A stretch of 61,300 bases of DNA from Colwellia sp. C1TZA3 (GTDB lineage Bacteria > Pseudomonadota > Gammaproteobacteria > Enterobacterales > Alteromonadaceae): positions 1-61,300 of the forward strand of contig NZ_VOLS01000022.1 of the NCBI RefSeq assembly GCF_007954265.1. Reading direction: 5' to 3'. Shown here in pieces: positions 19,157 to 29,295 of the stretch. The notes under the pieces were generated by a model, which searched no databases, was not told where the DNA came from, and worked only from the letters and a program-made list of their open reading frames with translations. The position numbers and the translations under genes are program-made. Numbering within the stretch: position 1 is the first letter of the stretch; every line of letters starts with the position of its first letter.

Positions 19157-19442
19157 TATACACTCTCAATATGCCCCGAATTAAACGGGATAATTTATTA
19201 GCCCTGAGCGTTGATTTTATGGAGATAAAGTCAAAAAAGCAGCGACAAGCCAAAGCTTAAAAAATAGTGAAATAAATTAGCATTAAAGCTAACTTATTTC
19301 CCTTTGATTGTAATACACTTGTTTATAAATACGAATATAATTCAGTAAAAGTAATAACATAAAAGTTAAGTGTAAATAACCAACAATGACACACCCACAC
19401 CAGTGCATATTCCGTTATCAACACGGTTTTAAGGATAAATAA

Positions 19443-20795
19443 ATGTTAGAAAATCCGATAGATAAATTATCCTTAGTCATTGACGACATTCTTATTGCAG
19501 AACGCACGCAAGAGATTGCACAAGTCATGCTCACGGCTAATGAAACACTAGCACCAGAACAGTTTGCGCTACTCATTGAGGCACTACCACAAGATAAGCG
19601 TTTAAGTGTTTGGTCTACTTACCCTGAGGCAATGCAAAGAGCAGCTTTTGTCGATATGGGACAAGGCACTCGAACTAGCTTAATACAAGCGTTGAGCGAC
19701 GAGGAATGTTTTGAGTTACTTGCTCAACTAGATGTTGATGAAGTAATTGAAATTGCAGAGGAAATACCAAGTCGCCTATTAAAGTATGCGATAAAAAATT
19801 TAGATGATTCACAGCGAAAGCTTTATCAACAAGCACAGCAATTTAGCGTCGATGAAGTCGGTCACTGGGTAGATTACAATTATGTCCGCATTTCAGAAAA
19901 GCTTAAGATCACCAGTGCGCAGCTACTTTTACAAAAAGGTTTATCGTCTTATACCGAAGACTTTTATGCGGTCAATAAAGCAGGGGTTTTAACCGGCACT
20001 GTCGCGATTAATGCGCTGATACAAAGTGATGGCGAAAGTACGTTAAAAACACTTTTTTCTGCTGAGATAATACGACTTAATGCTAATGAAGAGTTAACGA
20101 CCGCTGCCGAAACAGTGATTTTATCAGGAAAAATGTCGCTACCGGTTGTTGATGAAAACGAACACTTTCTTGGCCGCTTCACCGTTGAAACCGCTTATCA
20201 AGTAAAACAAGAGTCACAAACAGAACAAATGACTACAGCGGCAGGTTTAAGTACCGACGAAGATTTATTTTCTAGCGTACGAACCAGTGCTAAAAACCGT
20301 GGTATTTGGCTTGGTATTAACTTGCTGACCGCATTTTTGGCGTCTTGGTTCATTGGTTTTTTTGAAGCGACACTTCAACAAGTTGTAGCTTTAGCCGTAT
20401 TAATGCCAGTAGTCGCGTCAATGGGTGGCGTATCGGGCAGTCAAACCTTAACCGTTATTGTCAGAGGCTTAGCGCTAGGTCAAATAACCGAACAAAATAG
20501 AAAGGTGCTACTGCGAAAAGAATTAAAAGTGGGGGGGGTCAATGGCATCATTTGGTCTATTGTTATCGGCGCAATTACCTACTTTTGGTTTAACAGCCTC
20601 GAATTAAGTTTTGTTATTGCCTTAGCCATATTATTAAATTTACTGACCGCATCTGCATCGGGCGTTATGATCCCGGCATTGTTGAACAAATTAAATATTG
20701 ACCCGGCATTATCCGGCGCGGTTATTTTGACCACAGTGACCGATATTGTTGGCTTTGTAGTGTTTTTAGGATTAGGTAGCTTACTGCTACTTTAA
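19443..20795 (+). CDS. mgtE: MgtE-family magnesium transporter
   Basis: 450 residues preceded by AAGGATAA. The MgtE N-domain (helical, about 1-130) is followed by two CBS domains (about 135-255) that sense Mg2+, and a five-helix channel domain (about 280-450). Signatures include LMPVVASMGGVSGSQTLT and DPALSGAVILTTVTDIVGF, whose Asp lines the pore. The gene is in an operon with a DUF21 protein 25 bp downstream. No Mg2+ riboswitch could be recognised in the 286-bp leader. Confidence 0.93.
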   Translation: MLENPIDKLSLVIDDILIAERTQEIAQVMLTANETLAPEQFALLIEALPQDKRLSVWSTYPEAMQRAAFVDMGQGTRTSLIQALSDEECFELLAQLDVDEVIEIAEEIPSRLLKYAIKNLDDSQRKLYQQAQQFSVDEVGHWVDYNYVRISEKLKITSAQLLLQKGLSSYTEDFYAVNKAGVLTGTVAINALIQSDGESTLKTLFSAEIIRLNANEELTTAAETVILSGKMSLPVVDENEHFLGRFTVETAYQVKQESQTEQMTTAAGLSTDEDLFSSVRTSAKNRGIWLGINLLTAFLASWFIGFFEATLQQVVALAVLMPVVASMGGVSGSQTLTVIVRGLALGQITEQNRKVLLRKELKVGGVNGIIWSIVIGAITYFWFNSLELSFVIALAILLNLLTASASGVMIPALLNKLNIDPALSGAVILTTVTDIVGFVVFLGLGSLLLL

Positions 20796-20820
20796 GAAAA
20801 GTAAAATGAGGAATTAAGTA

Positions 20821-21885
20821 ATGCCCGTAGAGACAATCACCTGGATTGCCATTGTTTTTTGTATTTCACAATCAGCCATTTTTTCCGGATTAAATTTAGC
20901 GTTTTTTTCACTCAGTAGGCTACAGCTAGAAGTAGAGGCTAATAAGGGTAATAAAGCCGCAATAACGGTATTAAAACTGAGAAACGACTCTAACTTTTTA
21001 TTGGCGACTATTTTATGGGGTAATGTCGGTATTAATGTTTTATTAACTATGTTGTCTAACTCGGTACTTGCCGGTGTTGGGGTATTCCTGTTCTCAACCA
21101 TCGTGATCACTGTGGTTGGTGAAATTACGCCTCAAGCTTACTTTTCTCGCAATGCACTAAAAATGGGTAGCATGTTAGCGCCTATTATCCGCTTCTACCA
21201 ATTTGTGCTTTACCCTGTTACCAAGCCAAGTGCGCTGATACTTGACGCTTGGTTAGGCAAAGAGGGTATTACTTATTTAGCGGAAAGTGAATTAGGCAGT
21301 ATTATTAAAGAGCACATTAGCGCTGAAGAAGCTGATTTGAACCATGTCGAGGGCATTGGTGCACTGAACTTCTTTGCTTTAGATGAAATTAAAGTAACAG
21401 AAGAAGGTGAAGTGATTGACCCTAACTCTATTATCGCCTTGCCAACAAAACTTGATTTACCCGTTCTGCCAGATACTTATTCTGGCCCCGACGATCCATT
21501 CCTAACCATGCTCAACCATTCTGGTTATAGTTGGGTGGTGTTAACTAATCTTGAAGGTAAACCGCTACTGGTTATTGATGCTGATGGCTTTTTGCGCAGC
21601 GCGTTATTTCAATCAGAAAATTTCGACCCTTATAACTTTTGTCATCGTCCGGTTGTTATCACCGATGAAACAACGTCGTTAAATGAAGCGATTTTAAAAA
21701 TGAAAGTGAATACTTCTATCGATAAAAACTTTGACGGCGTGATTGAACACGATGTACTACTGGTATGGGGTGAAACTAAACGCATTATTACCGGCGCAGA
21801 TATCTTTGGCCGTTTACTTAAAGGTATGCTGCCCCCGATGCAAACTAACGATAAAGCCACCGAAAAAAGTAAAGACGAGGAATAA
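20821..21885 (+). CDS. DUF21/CNNM-family membrane protein (CorB/CorC-like)
   Basis: 354 residues preceded by TGAGGAA. The N-terminal DUF21 transmembrane domain (about 1-140) has the FSGLNLAFFSLSRLQLE and GEITPQAYFSRNA motifs typical of the CNNM/CorB family. A cytoplasmic part with weakly conserved CBS-like segments follows. The family is linked to Mg2+ efflux or homeostasis. Position in the mgtE operon supports that role. It lacks the C-terminal CorC domain of the longer relatives. Confidence 0.85.
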   Translation: MPVETITWIAIVFCISQSAIFSGLNLAFFSLSRLQLEVEANKGNKAAITVLKLRNDSNFLLATILWGNVGINVLLTMLSNSVLAGVGVFLFSTIVITVVGEITPQAYFSRNALKMGSMLAPIIRFYQFVLYPVTKPSALILDAWLGKEGITYLAESELGSIIKEHISAEEADLNHVEGIGALNFFALDEIKVTEEGEVIDPNSIIALPTKLDLPVLPDTYSGPDDPFLTMLNHSGYSWVVLTNLEGKPLLVIDADGFLRSALFQSENFDPYNFCHRPVVITDETTSLNEAILKMKVNTSIDKNFDGVIEHDVLLVWGETKRIITGADIFGRLLKGMLPPMQTNDKATEKSKDEE

Positions 21886-22003
21886 AAATACCAGGCTAAA
21901 GCCCCCCTTTGCAGAGCCCACTTCGGCTATTAATATAGCTGAAGTACAATTTATTATCATAGTAATAACAAACTAGTTATAATTGAATTCGAATACCCAC
22001 TAA

Positions 22004-22870
22004 CTATTCTGGCTTTAGCGCTAGCACATCTGATTTTAACAAGGTTAAAACTTTCTCTGCGGTATTACCTAACACCTTGGCTTTCAAGCCTTTACGACCA
22101 ATAGTACCAATAATCACTAACCCTGCTTTTTGCTGCGCGGCAATACTGGGAATAACTTTTTCAGGCTCACCCGCTTTAATAAAAAAATTAGCTATTGGGA
22201 TATCATATTCAGCCGCTAATCTCTCAATTTTATGCTTTAAAGTTTTCCCTGTTTTAATTTCTAATTCGTCTTTGTATTGTAAACCTAAGTCACGTAAAAA
22301 CTTTGAAAATTGTAAGGTATAACAGACAAATAATTCTGCGTCGTTGGTTTGAGCAAACTCTTTCGCTGCAGTTAATATCTGATGATTTAGGCTTTGTTTG
22401 CTTTTACGCTTAGTCTCTAAATCAATAGCAGCTAAAACATTTGGCGATTTGCGCCATTTATTATCGCTAACAATAAATATCGGTGCCGGGCACTCGCGTA
22501 ATAATTGCCAATCAGTAGATGTGTATAAAAACGTCTCACTGCGATGGGCAGTTTTTACCACCATTAACAGATTATGCTGTTTTGCGTAGTCATTTATCCA
22601 ACGGTAAATACGCTTTTCCCATACCACTTCAAAACTATAATCAATATCGTCAGGCACTAGAGTAGCGAGTGACTTTTCTGCGTTATAGGTAACAGCATCG
22701 ATCACCGCTTGTTTTATATTCTGTGGATCATCTTGGATATGACGTAAACTTTGATAACAAAAATAAACAATATGCAGTGATTTTTTTTTAGTTTTAGCCA
22801 GTTCACAAGCTCGTTTGATAGCAACTTGTTTGCTATCCAATATATCGGCAACAACAAGTATTTTACTCAT
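22004..22870 (-). CDS. Universal stress protein with tandem Usp domains (UspE-like)
   Basis: 288 residues preceded by AGAGGATA. The first Usp domain spans about 1-140 and the second about 145-288, the latter with the ATP-binding pattern GLVIIGTIGRKGLKAKVLGN-TAEKVL. UspE-like proteins act in stress tolerance and motility in the cytoplasm. It faces the mgtE operon convergently. Confidence 0.88.
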   Translation of the reverse strand: MSKILVVADILDSKQVAIKRACELAKTKKKSLHIVYFCYQSLRHIQDDPQNIKQAVIDAVTYNAEKSLATLVPDDIDYSFEVVWEKRIYRWINDYAKQHNLLMVVKTAHRSETFLYTSTDWQLLRECPAPIFIVSDNKWRKSPNVLAAIDLETKRKSKQSLNHQILTAAKEFAQTNDAELFVCYTLQFSKFLRDLGLQYKDELEIKTGKTLKHKIERLAAEYDIPIANFFIKAGEPEKVIPSIAAQQKAGLVIIGTIGRKGLKAKVLGNTAEKVLTLLKSDVLALKPE

Positions 22871-23040
22871 AATATCCTCTTTTATTTATCGGCATAAATT
22901 AAAGGTAGCAGACAAATATTTATTTACTTTGATATAAAAAAATATTTAAAAAACTAATGATGAGAAGTTATTGATAACGAAGATTTTAAGATATAAGCAG
23001 GTCATTATATACGAGTGTAGTGCTTAACTTGCCAAGGTGC

Positions 23041-23244
23041 TTAACTTTCAACTTTTGCTTGATGTTTTTTATTAAAATAAAAATATAAAAAGCCCGCAAT
23101 AACGATATTTAATACGCAGCGCAATAGCTCAGTTAATTGAATTTCTGTGCTTGTTAAAGCATAAATCAAATCAACCGTTGAACCAAAGCCCAATATGATC
23201 GCTATAATAATAAATATTTTTTCTAAAGACATTGAGTTAGACAT
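23041..23244 (-). CDS. Small two-helix membrane protein, unknown function
   Basis: 67 residues with hydrophobic segments at about 9-28 and 42-58 and a basic tail (FNKKHQAKVES). GAGAAA lies upstream of the first ATG; a second ATG four codons later is possible. I do not recognise the family. Its hydrophobic pattern and RBS suggest a real gene, but with limited support. Confidence 0.5.
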   Translation of the reverse strand: MSNSMSLEKIFIIIAIILGFGSTVDLIYALTSTEIQLTELLRCVLNIVIAGFLYFYFNKKHQAKVES

Positions 23245-23498
23245 GGGTTTCTCGATAAAAATAACAACATTAAGTGGAAGAAAATTGTTATAACTTATTA
23301 GCCAGTTCTGCTCTGATATTTCACAATCAAGCCGAACTCGATAATTATTTACTTAAATATAATATACAGAGTATTACTATTAAGTTCAAAAGCTTATTTA
23401 GCTACATGTTCGCTTTATTTAGAGTCAATTAGCGCTAGTGCTTTAGGATAAAAAACCAACAGAATTCACTATTTTTTACCGCTTATAAAAAATAGTGC

Positions 23499-24713
23499 TT
23501 ACGCTACTACACTATCTTTGAATAACGCTGCAACTTTCTTGTCATCATAATCTAAAAACTGCGTTAAAACCTGTTGGCTATGCTCACCAATGTTTGGCGC
23601 GGCGTGTTTATATTGTAATGGCGTATCTGATAAGTTAATCGGTGATGCCACAGTTTTAATCAGCCTACCGTCTTTATCCGGTAGTTGTTTTACCATCTCG
23701 CGATGGCGTATTTGCGGGTGGTCAAATATTTGCGCTAGAGTATTTACCGGTCCACAAGGTACGGCGATTGCTTCTAGTGTGGTTACCCAATAGTCGGTGT
23801 TTTGCTTGGCGATAATAAGCGCTAAAAGCGGCACAAGCTCAATACGATTTTCGACCCGATCTTGGTTAGTTTTAAATAAGACATTACTTGCTAACTCTAG
23901 GCACTGAGCGGCCTGACAAAATCGCTCAAACTGTTGATCATTACCTATTGCTAATATTAAGCTGCCATCATTAGTCGCGAAGGTTTGATAGGGCACAATG
24001 TTAGGGTGAGCGTTGCCTAAACGTTTTGGATTTTCACCTGTCGCTAAATAATTCATGCCTTGATTAGCCAGCGTTGCCACTTGGACATCAAGTAAGGCTA
24101 TATCAATATGCTGGCCTTTGTTAGTGTGCGCTTTAGCGAGTAATGCCGCAAGAATAGCATTGGCACTATAAAGCCCCGTCATCACATCAATCACTGCCAC
24201 GCCAACTTTCATCGGTTCGCCATCAGCAGCACCGGTTAAGCTCATTAAGCCACCCTCGCCTTGAATCATGGCATCGTAGCCAGCTTTATGTGCGTATGGT
24301 CCATGTTGACCAAAGCCGGTGATTGAACAATAAACCAATTGAGGGTTAAGTTTCTTTACTTGCTGATAACTCAAGCCATATTTTTTTAGGCCGCCCACTT
24401 TATAGTTTTCAATTAAGACATCGGCTTTAGCGATCAGGTCTTTAATCACTTGTTGCCCTTGTTGCTGGGTTATATCAATGGCGATGGATTGTTTGTTGCG
24501 GTTTGTACTGTGGTAATACGCGGCTTGGGCAGGTTCTTTATCTTGCGCCGGTTTAATAAACGGGGGACCCCAATGGCGGGTATCATCGCCTTTTTTCGGT
24601 CGTTCCACCTTAATAACTTCAGCGCCCATGTCAGCGAGCATTTGTGAAGCCCAAGGCCCTGCCAAAATTCGACTTAAATCAACGACTTTAATACCCTTTA
24701 GCGCTTCAGACAT
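23499..24713 (-). CDS. CaiB/BaiF-family CoA transferase
   Basis: 404 residues starting MSEALKGIKVVDLSRILAGP, a typical class III CoA-transferase opening. The catalytic Asp is in GYDAMIQGEGG (about residue 167). The enzymes move CoA between carboxylic acids through an enzyme-bound aspartyl-CoA. The substrate is not clear; relatives include formyl-CoA and succinate-hydroxymethylglutarate CoA-transferases. No acyl-CoA dehydrogenase gene lies next to it. Confidence 0.9.
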   Translation of the reverse strand: MSEALKGIKVVDLSRILAGPWASQMLADMGAEVIKVERPKKGDDTRHWGPPFIKPAQDKEPAQAAYYHSTNRNKQSIAIDITQQQGQQVIKDLIAKADVLIENYKVGGLKKYGLSYQQVKKLNPQLVYCSITGFGQHGPYAHKAGYDAMIQGEGGLMSLTGAADGEPMKVGVAVIDVMTGLYSANAILAALLAKAHTNKGQHIDIALLDVQVATLANQGMNYLATGENPKRLGNAHPNIVPYQTFATNDGSLILAIGNDQQFERFCQAAQCLELASNVLFKTNQDRVENRIELVPLLALIIAKQNTDYWVTTLEAIAVPCGPVNTLAQIFDHPQIRHREMVKQLPDKDGRLIKTVASPINLSDTPLQYKHAAPNIGEHSQQVLTQFLDYDDKKVAALFKDSVVA

Positions 24714-24854
24714 ATACCAAACTCTACACTTTAGATTGTTTAAATTATGATAATGATGTATTTAACCCCTGATGATAATTTATCACCAACAGATAGGACA
24801 GGGTTAAGAATCAAATTCATTGTTTTTAGTTTATTTATATTAAGTTTTTTTGAG

Positions 24855-26102
24855 CTATTCTGCTTGATTAACCAATTTACTTACTACTTTGACATTATTG
24901 TGCAAGGTTTTATGTACTGGGCATTTGTCTGCTATAGCTAAAAATCGCGCATGTTGAGCTGCTTCTAACTCGCCAACAAAGCTAATTTTTCGCACTATTG
25001 CTTCAATACCTTGACTTTCACCTTCACATTCTTGACAGTCTTGTTAATAATCTCGACTATGTGTCAGCGCCACTTTAATATGTTTAATGGCCAGATTTTT
25101 ACGCTTGGCGTACAGACGTAAAGTCATGGCGGTACAAGCGCCTAAGCCTGCTAGCAGATGTTCATAGGGATCGGGCCCCATGTTATTGCCTCCAACACTT
25201 ATCGGTTCATCGGCAAGCCAATAGTGACTGTTGGTACTGACATGTTGAGTAAATTTGTGATTTTTTTCTTCTACAATAACGTGACCTTTGACGATTTCAT
25301 TGTTGTCATGTTTAATGTTATTAGTTTCAGCAATGTTGTTAGTATTATCTACATGAGTAATATATCGTCCTGCCCACGCCGCTATTACATCGGCGGCATA
25401 TTCGGCATCACGCTTATTAGTTAATAAGTGGTCGGCATCATCTAAACTCACAAAGCTCTTAGGATGTAGGGCCACTTGGTATATTTTTTCCGCTTCGCTG
25501 ATATTTACTGTACTGTCAATGGGCGAGTGCATCACTAAAAGTGCTTTTCTTAGTCCACCAAGATGGCTAGTATCGTAGCGCTTTATATCATCTAAAAATT
25601 GTTTTTCTATGGTAAATACACGCCCAGCTAAATTAACCTCTGCTTTACCATCTTGTTCAATATCATCGAGCTGTAAAGCAAAGTTCTTTACAACATGCGC
25701 GGCATCTGATGGCGCACCAATAGTAACCACCGCTGTGGCTTCTTCAACATGTTGAGCAACACCAAGTACCGCTGCACCGCCTAAACTGTGGCCAATGAGT
25801 AATCTTGGCGCTTGATATTCTGTGCGAAGAAAGTTTGCTGCTGCAATTAAGTCTTGTATATTTGATGAAAAATTACTGTTCGCAAAATCACCGTCACTAT
25901 TACCTAAACCGGTAAAATCAAACCTTAATACCGCGATGCCTTTTTGTACTAAAGCTCGGCTAATACGTGATGCCGCCGCAATGTCTTTACCGCAGGTAAA
26001 ACAATGGGCAAATAAAGCATAAAACTTCACCTCAGATTCAGGACTTTCCAGTAAGCCACTTAAGCTGTGTTCACCACTAAAAAACTCGACTTTTTTGCGC
26101 AT
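24855..26102 (-). pseudogene. Bifunctional alpha/beta hydrolase-OsmC protein cut by an in-frame stop
   Basis: Residues 1-250 are an alpha/beta hydrolase with nucleophile elbow GHSLGG, acid in SPIDS and base in DADHL. Then comes an OsmC domain with the first redox Cys in [12 protein letters not shown] at 25044-25046 ends the frame after HSRDY. In the same frame, without any shift, the next 62 codons read [20 protein letters not shown] and then the second OsmC Cys ([12 protein letters not shown]), ending at 24855. The whole gene is 415 codons, the normal family length. One substitution removes the second catalytic Cys from the OsmC (peroxidase) part; the hydrolase may still work. Confidence 0.88.
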
Positions 26103-26271
26103 AGATATTCCTCATTTAGTTGGGCGTGTAATCTTTTCGGGATAATAATCTTGACCGCTTAGCGCTAGGATAAATTTCTTTTTTATTACTGGTACTTTAT
26201 TTGTTACGATACATGGCTTATTTTTTTGTATAAAATATACCAGTATTAATTAAATTTTTTAAGGAACAAGT

Positions 26272-27492
26272 ATGACTATAGGTGTTGGCGGCTCTACCGC
26301 AAAAATTGAACTTGAAAAGTTAGTCGATATGACTGGCCAAGTGCAAGCAATAACAGAGGCTGAATTAAAACAGCGTATTGTCAAAGCGCAAGCTATTATG
26401 GCTGAAAATAATATTGTTGCCTCCTATATCAATGCTGGAACCAATCTATATTACTTTACAGGTACGCGTTGGTACGCCAGTGAACGTATGGTTGGCGCTA
26501 TTATACCTGCGCAAGGCGAAATTAAATATATCACGCCATTTTTTGAAGTGAATACGCTTGAGCAATATATGACCATTAAAGGCGAAATAAAAGGCTGGCA
26601 AGAACACGAAAGCCCTTACCTATTGGTTAAACAAACATTAGCTGAGTGTGGTATTAATTCAGGCCAAATCGCGATAGATGAATCTACCGCTTTTTTTATT
26701 GCCGACGGCATTAAAAAAGCGGCACCACAGTTTGAACTTGTTGATGCCAAATGTATAACCGCGGGTTGTCGTGCAGAAAAATCAGACACAGAAATAGCCT
26801 TATTGCAGCAAGCAAAGAATATGACCATCGAAGTGCATAAAGCTGTTGCTCGGATATTACATGTTGGGATCACTACCCAAGAAGTAACCCACTTTATTGA
26901 CCAAGCACACCGCAAAGTTGGTGCACCAGCGGGTTCATATTTTTGTATTGTGCTTTTTGGTGAAGATTCATCTTACCCGCACGGCGTAAAATCACCGAAA
27001 ACATTAGAAGAAAATGACATAGTATTAATTGATACTGGCTGTCAGGTTGAAGGATATAATTCAGATATTACCCGTACTTATGTTTTTGGTGAGCCTAATC
27101 AACGCCAACGTGAGATCTGGTTAGTGGAAAAAATGGCACAGATAGCCGCATTTGATGCCGCCAAAATTGGCGTCGCTTGTGGTGATGTCGATGTTGCAGC
27201 CAGAGCTTACATAGCCAGCCAAGCTTTAGGGCCAGATTACGAAACACCAGGTTGTCCGCACAGAACTGGCCACGGTATAGGTTTAGACATTCACGAATGG
27301 CCTTATCTAGTGCGCAGTGATAGAACACCTCTGGTTAAAGGCATGTGTTTTTCCAATGAGCCCATGTTGGTAGTGCCGAATGAATTTGGTGTGCGTTTAG
27401 AAGATCACTTTTATATGACTGACTCGGGCGCAAAATGGTTTACTGAGCCCTCATATTCCATTGACGACCCGTTTGGCTATCAGCGAGTTTAA
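26272..27492 (+). CDS. M24-family Xaa-Pro peptidase
   Basis: 406 residues preceded by AAGGAACAAGT. The creatinase-like N-domain (about 30-165) leads to the pita-bread catalytic domain with the five metal ligands: Asp in LIDTG, Asp in SDITRT, His in GHGIGLDIHE, Glu in SNEPM and Glu in RLEDHF. It should release residues before proline in the cytoplasm. It is divergent from the broken hydrolase-OsmC gene. Confidence 0.92.
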   Translation: MTIGVGGSTAKIELEKLVDMTGQVQAITEAELKQRIVKAQAIMAENNIVASYINAGTNLYYFTGTRWYASERMVGAIIPAQGEIKYITPFFEVNTLEQYMTIKGEIKGWQEHESPYLLVKQTLAECGINSGQIAIDESTAFFIADGIKKAAPQFELVDAKCITAGCRAEKSDTEIALLQQAKNMTIEVHKAVARILHVGITTQEVTHFIDQAHRKVGAPAGSYFCIVLFGEDSSYPHGVKSPKTLEENDIVLIDTGCQVEGYNSDITRTYVFGEPNQRQREIWLVEKMAQIAAFDAAKIGVACGDVDVAARAYIASQALGPDYETPGCPHRTGHGIGLDIHEWPYLVRSDRTPLVKGMCFSNEPMLVVPNEFGVRLEDHFYMTDSGAKWFTEPSYSIDDPFGYQRV

Positions 27493-27910
27493 GTTAAAGA
27501 AAAATCCATGGCTTTAGCTGGAATACCAATACCCATGAAAGTTGGTAAAGTTAAGGGTAAATAAGTATTTATCCTTAACTTATAAAAATATTATCAAAGA
27601 GTTTTCAGGTAAAGCCTTAGCTTTACCTGAAGATATTTGGAATAAATTAAAACTTGCTTGGCACTATTTTTCGCAATATATGGTTTACTCAATTGATATA
27701 TTGCCTTTAACTTTAGCTTAGAAACTTGGGTTAACTTTAAGGCCTTTGGTTTAACAGCCTTAACCTTTGTATTTGCTATTAGTTCAGTGTTGTCTTTGTA
27801 TAATACCAAGTTGATTAATTACCTGTTTGAAGATCAAGAAGAAAAGAAAAATAATAATTTAACCTGGGCGCTACTTGCGGCTTTTAATTAATAATAATTT
27901 CGGATGTAAA
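27493..27910. other. Gene-free region upstream of yciI with a solitary family B end
   Basis: TAA then TACCAAGTTGATTAATTACC at 27804-27823 matches a family B end; similarity stops after it. The repeat remnant lies about 90 bp before yciI. A minus-strand frame at 27594-27809 runs into this remnant and is not a credible gene. Confidence 0.55.
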
Positions 27911-28213
27911 ATGTTTTATCTTATCTATAGTGAAGATGTTGAAAATAGTTTAGCCCTACGCATGAGTGTGCGTGAAAGTCATTTAGCTCGATTACATATA
28001 TTACAAGATCAAGGCAGGCTACTTGTGGCAGGCCCTTGCCCTGCTATTGATAGTGAAAACCCCGGTGATGCTGGCTTTACCGGCTCACTGATTATTGCAC
28101 AGTTTGACAGTTTAACTGACGCACAACAGTGGGCAGATCAAGACCCCTACATAGCGGCAGGTGTTTATAAAAAGGTAACAGTTAAACCTTACAAAAAAGT
28201 ACTGCCTGTATAA
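27911..28213 (+). CDS. yciI: YciI-family protein
   Basis: 100 residues from ATG 27911 (MFYLIYSED); the frame is open from a TTG at 27875 but the family starts here. It has the ferredoxin-like YciI fold with the conserved His in VRESHLARL and Asp in [12 protein letters not shown]. The cellular role is not defined; related proteins act as small hydrolases or dehydrochlorinases. Confidence 0.9.
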   Translation: MFYLIYSEDVENSLALRMSVRESHLARLHILQDQGRLLVAGPCPAIDSENPGDAGFTGSLIIAQFDSLTDAQQWADQDPYIAAGVYKKVTVKPYKKVLPV

Positions 28214-28524
28214 ATCTCTTGCTGTTTGGATGATATTAAAGAAAAGAAAGCGTGTGAGCTAAAATTTTGGATAAACAATAAGAACAGATCGTTCGCTATG
28301 TTTAAAAGCTCACCGTGTAATTTTATCAACTAAGGTGCAAACAATTATTGTTGGCAATATTTAGTACTTGTGCTTAATGATCGCGCCTTCGTCGCCTATA
28401 AGCAATATTGTAACATTTGAGACAATAACGTATGGCAGCATTGAGCCCGCTCAGTAAAACAGTATTTTAATGACAAAATTTAAAACGCTTGTTTTCAAGT
28501 CCTGTCGACAAAGCGCTATAACTT
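28214..28524. other. Intergenic region between convergent yciI and the iron-permease operon
   Basis: I see no gene, strong terminator or repeat in it. Confidence 0.5.
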
Positions 28525-29295
28525 TTACTTTTGACACTGATAACGACTTAATGCCGCATCAATAGTCCCCGCTAATAGCAAGGCTATCAAGAGTAATTGT
28601 CCCGCTATGGCGGCAAAAATATCAGGCGCTTTCATCAGTGATGACATTAGGGAGTCCTGATAATAAAAAAACCACTGATGCTCGCTAGGAAATATAACCG
28701 TATGCAAATAATAAAAAACGGCTGTAAAACCCCATATGCCCAACATCGCGATAACCAAGACAACAAAGCACGCTAAAGAGCTTAATTTCTGCTTTGCTGT
28801 CGGCATTGCTCTTATCGACTCTGCTGTTAATTGCTTAGCTTTACGGCTATAAAATATCAATAAACTAAGCAAAAAAAGTAAATTACCCCACCAAATTTGA
28901 CTCATGCTATCGAGTAGATTAGCCACATCTTGCAGATGCTGCACTTCACTTTTTGTTAATAATTTTTGTAATACCGCTTGATGATTTAAATAACTAATTG
29001 CTGCTAAGCCATTACCGTGTTGATGAATAGCTTGCACGATATTGGCAAATTTTTGTTTGTGCAATTTAATATCGTTAATGGGGAAGTCACGCTTACCTTG
29101 GGTGTTTTTTGGCACATTAGTGCTAATCACGGTATTTATTTCTAATGTTTGGTACCAAAAACCATATAAAAAGTTTGTCGCTTTACTCACTTGCCAACTA
29201 ATGCCTAAAGAAAAAACTAGTAATGCTAAGGCAAAAATACACCAAAGTAATGGTCGAATAAATAAATATTTCAGCATGTTTTTTTTAAAATTCAT
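28525..29295 (-). CDS. DUF1461 integral membrane protein
   Basis: About 256 residues from ATG 29295, which overlaps the stop of the upstream gene; the frame is open further upstream. Membrane segments lie at about 14-36, 135-152, 178-200 and 228-246. A periplasmic loop after the first helix is polar, and the FPSEHQWFFYYQDSLMSSLM segment near residue 205 matches DUF1461. The function is unknown. It is the last gene of the FTR1 operon, so it may assist metal uptake (inference). Confidence 0.75.
   Translation of the reverse strand: MNFKKNMLKYLFIRPLLWCIFALALLVFSLGISWQVSKATNFLYGFWYQTLEINTVISTNVPKNTQGKRDFPINDIKLHKQKFANIVQAIHQHGNGLAAISYLNHQAVLQKLLTKSEVQHLQDVANLLDSMSQIWWGNLLFLLSLLIFYSRKAKQLTAESIRAMPTAKQKLSSLACFVVLVIAMLGIWGFTAVFYYLHTVIFPSEHQWFFYYQDSLMSSLMKAPDIFAAIAGQLLLIALLLAGTIDAALSRYQCQK

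Noticed and set aside
19157-19442. Possible Mg2+ riboswitch before mgtE
   Set aside because: No conserved M-box or ykkC-like helices could be recognised by eye.
24747-24941. 64-codon plus-strand frame
   Set aside because: It is antisense to the conserved C-terminal codons of the broken hydrolase-OsmC gene.
27594-27809. 71-codon minus-strand frame of Lys/Leu-rich composition
   Set aside because: Begins in a family B end remnant and looks like AT-rich chance coding.
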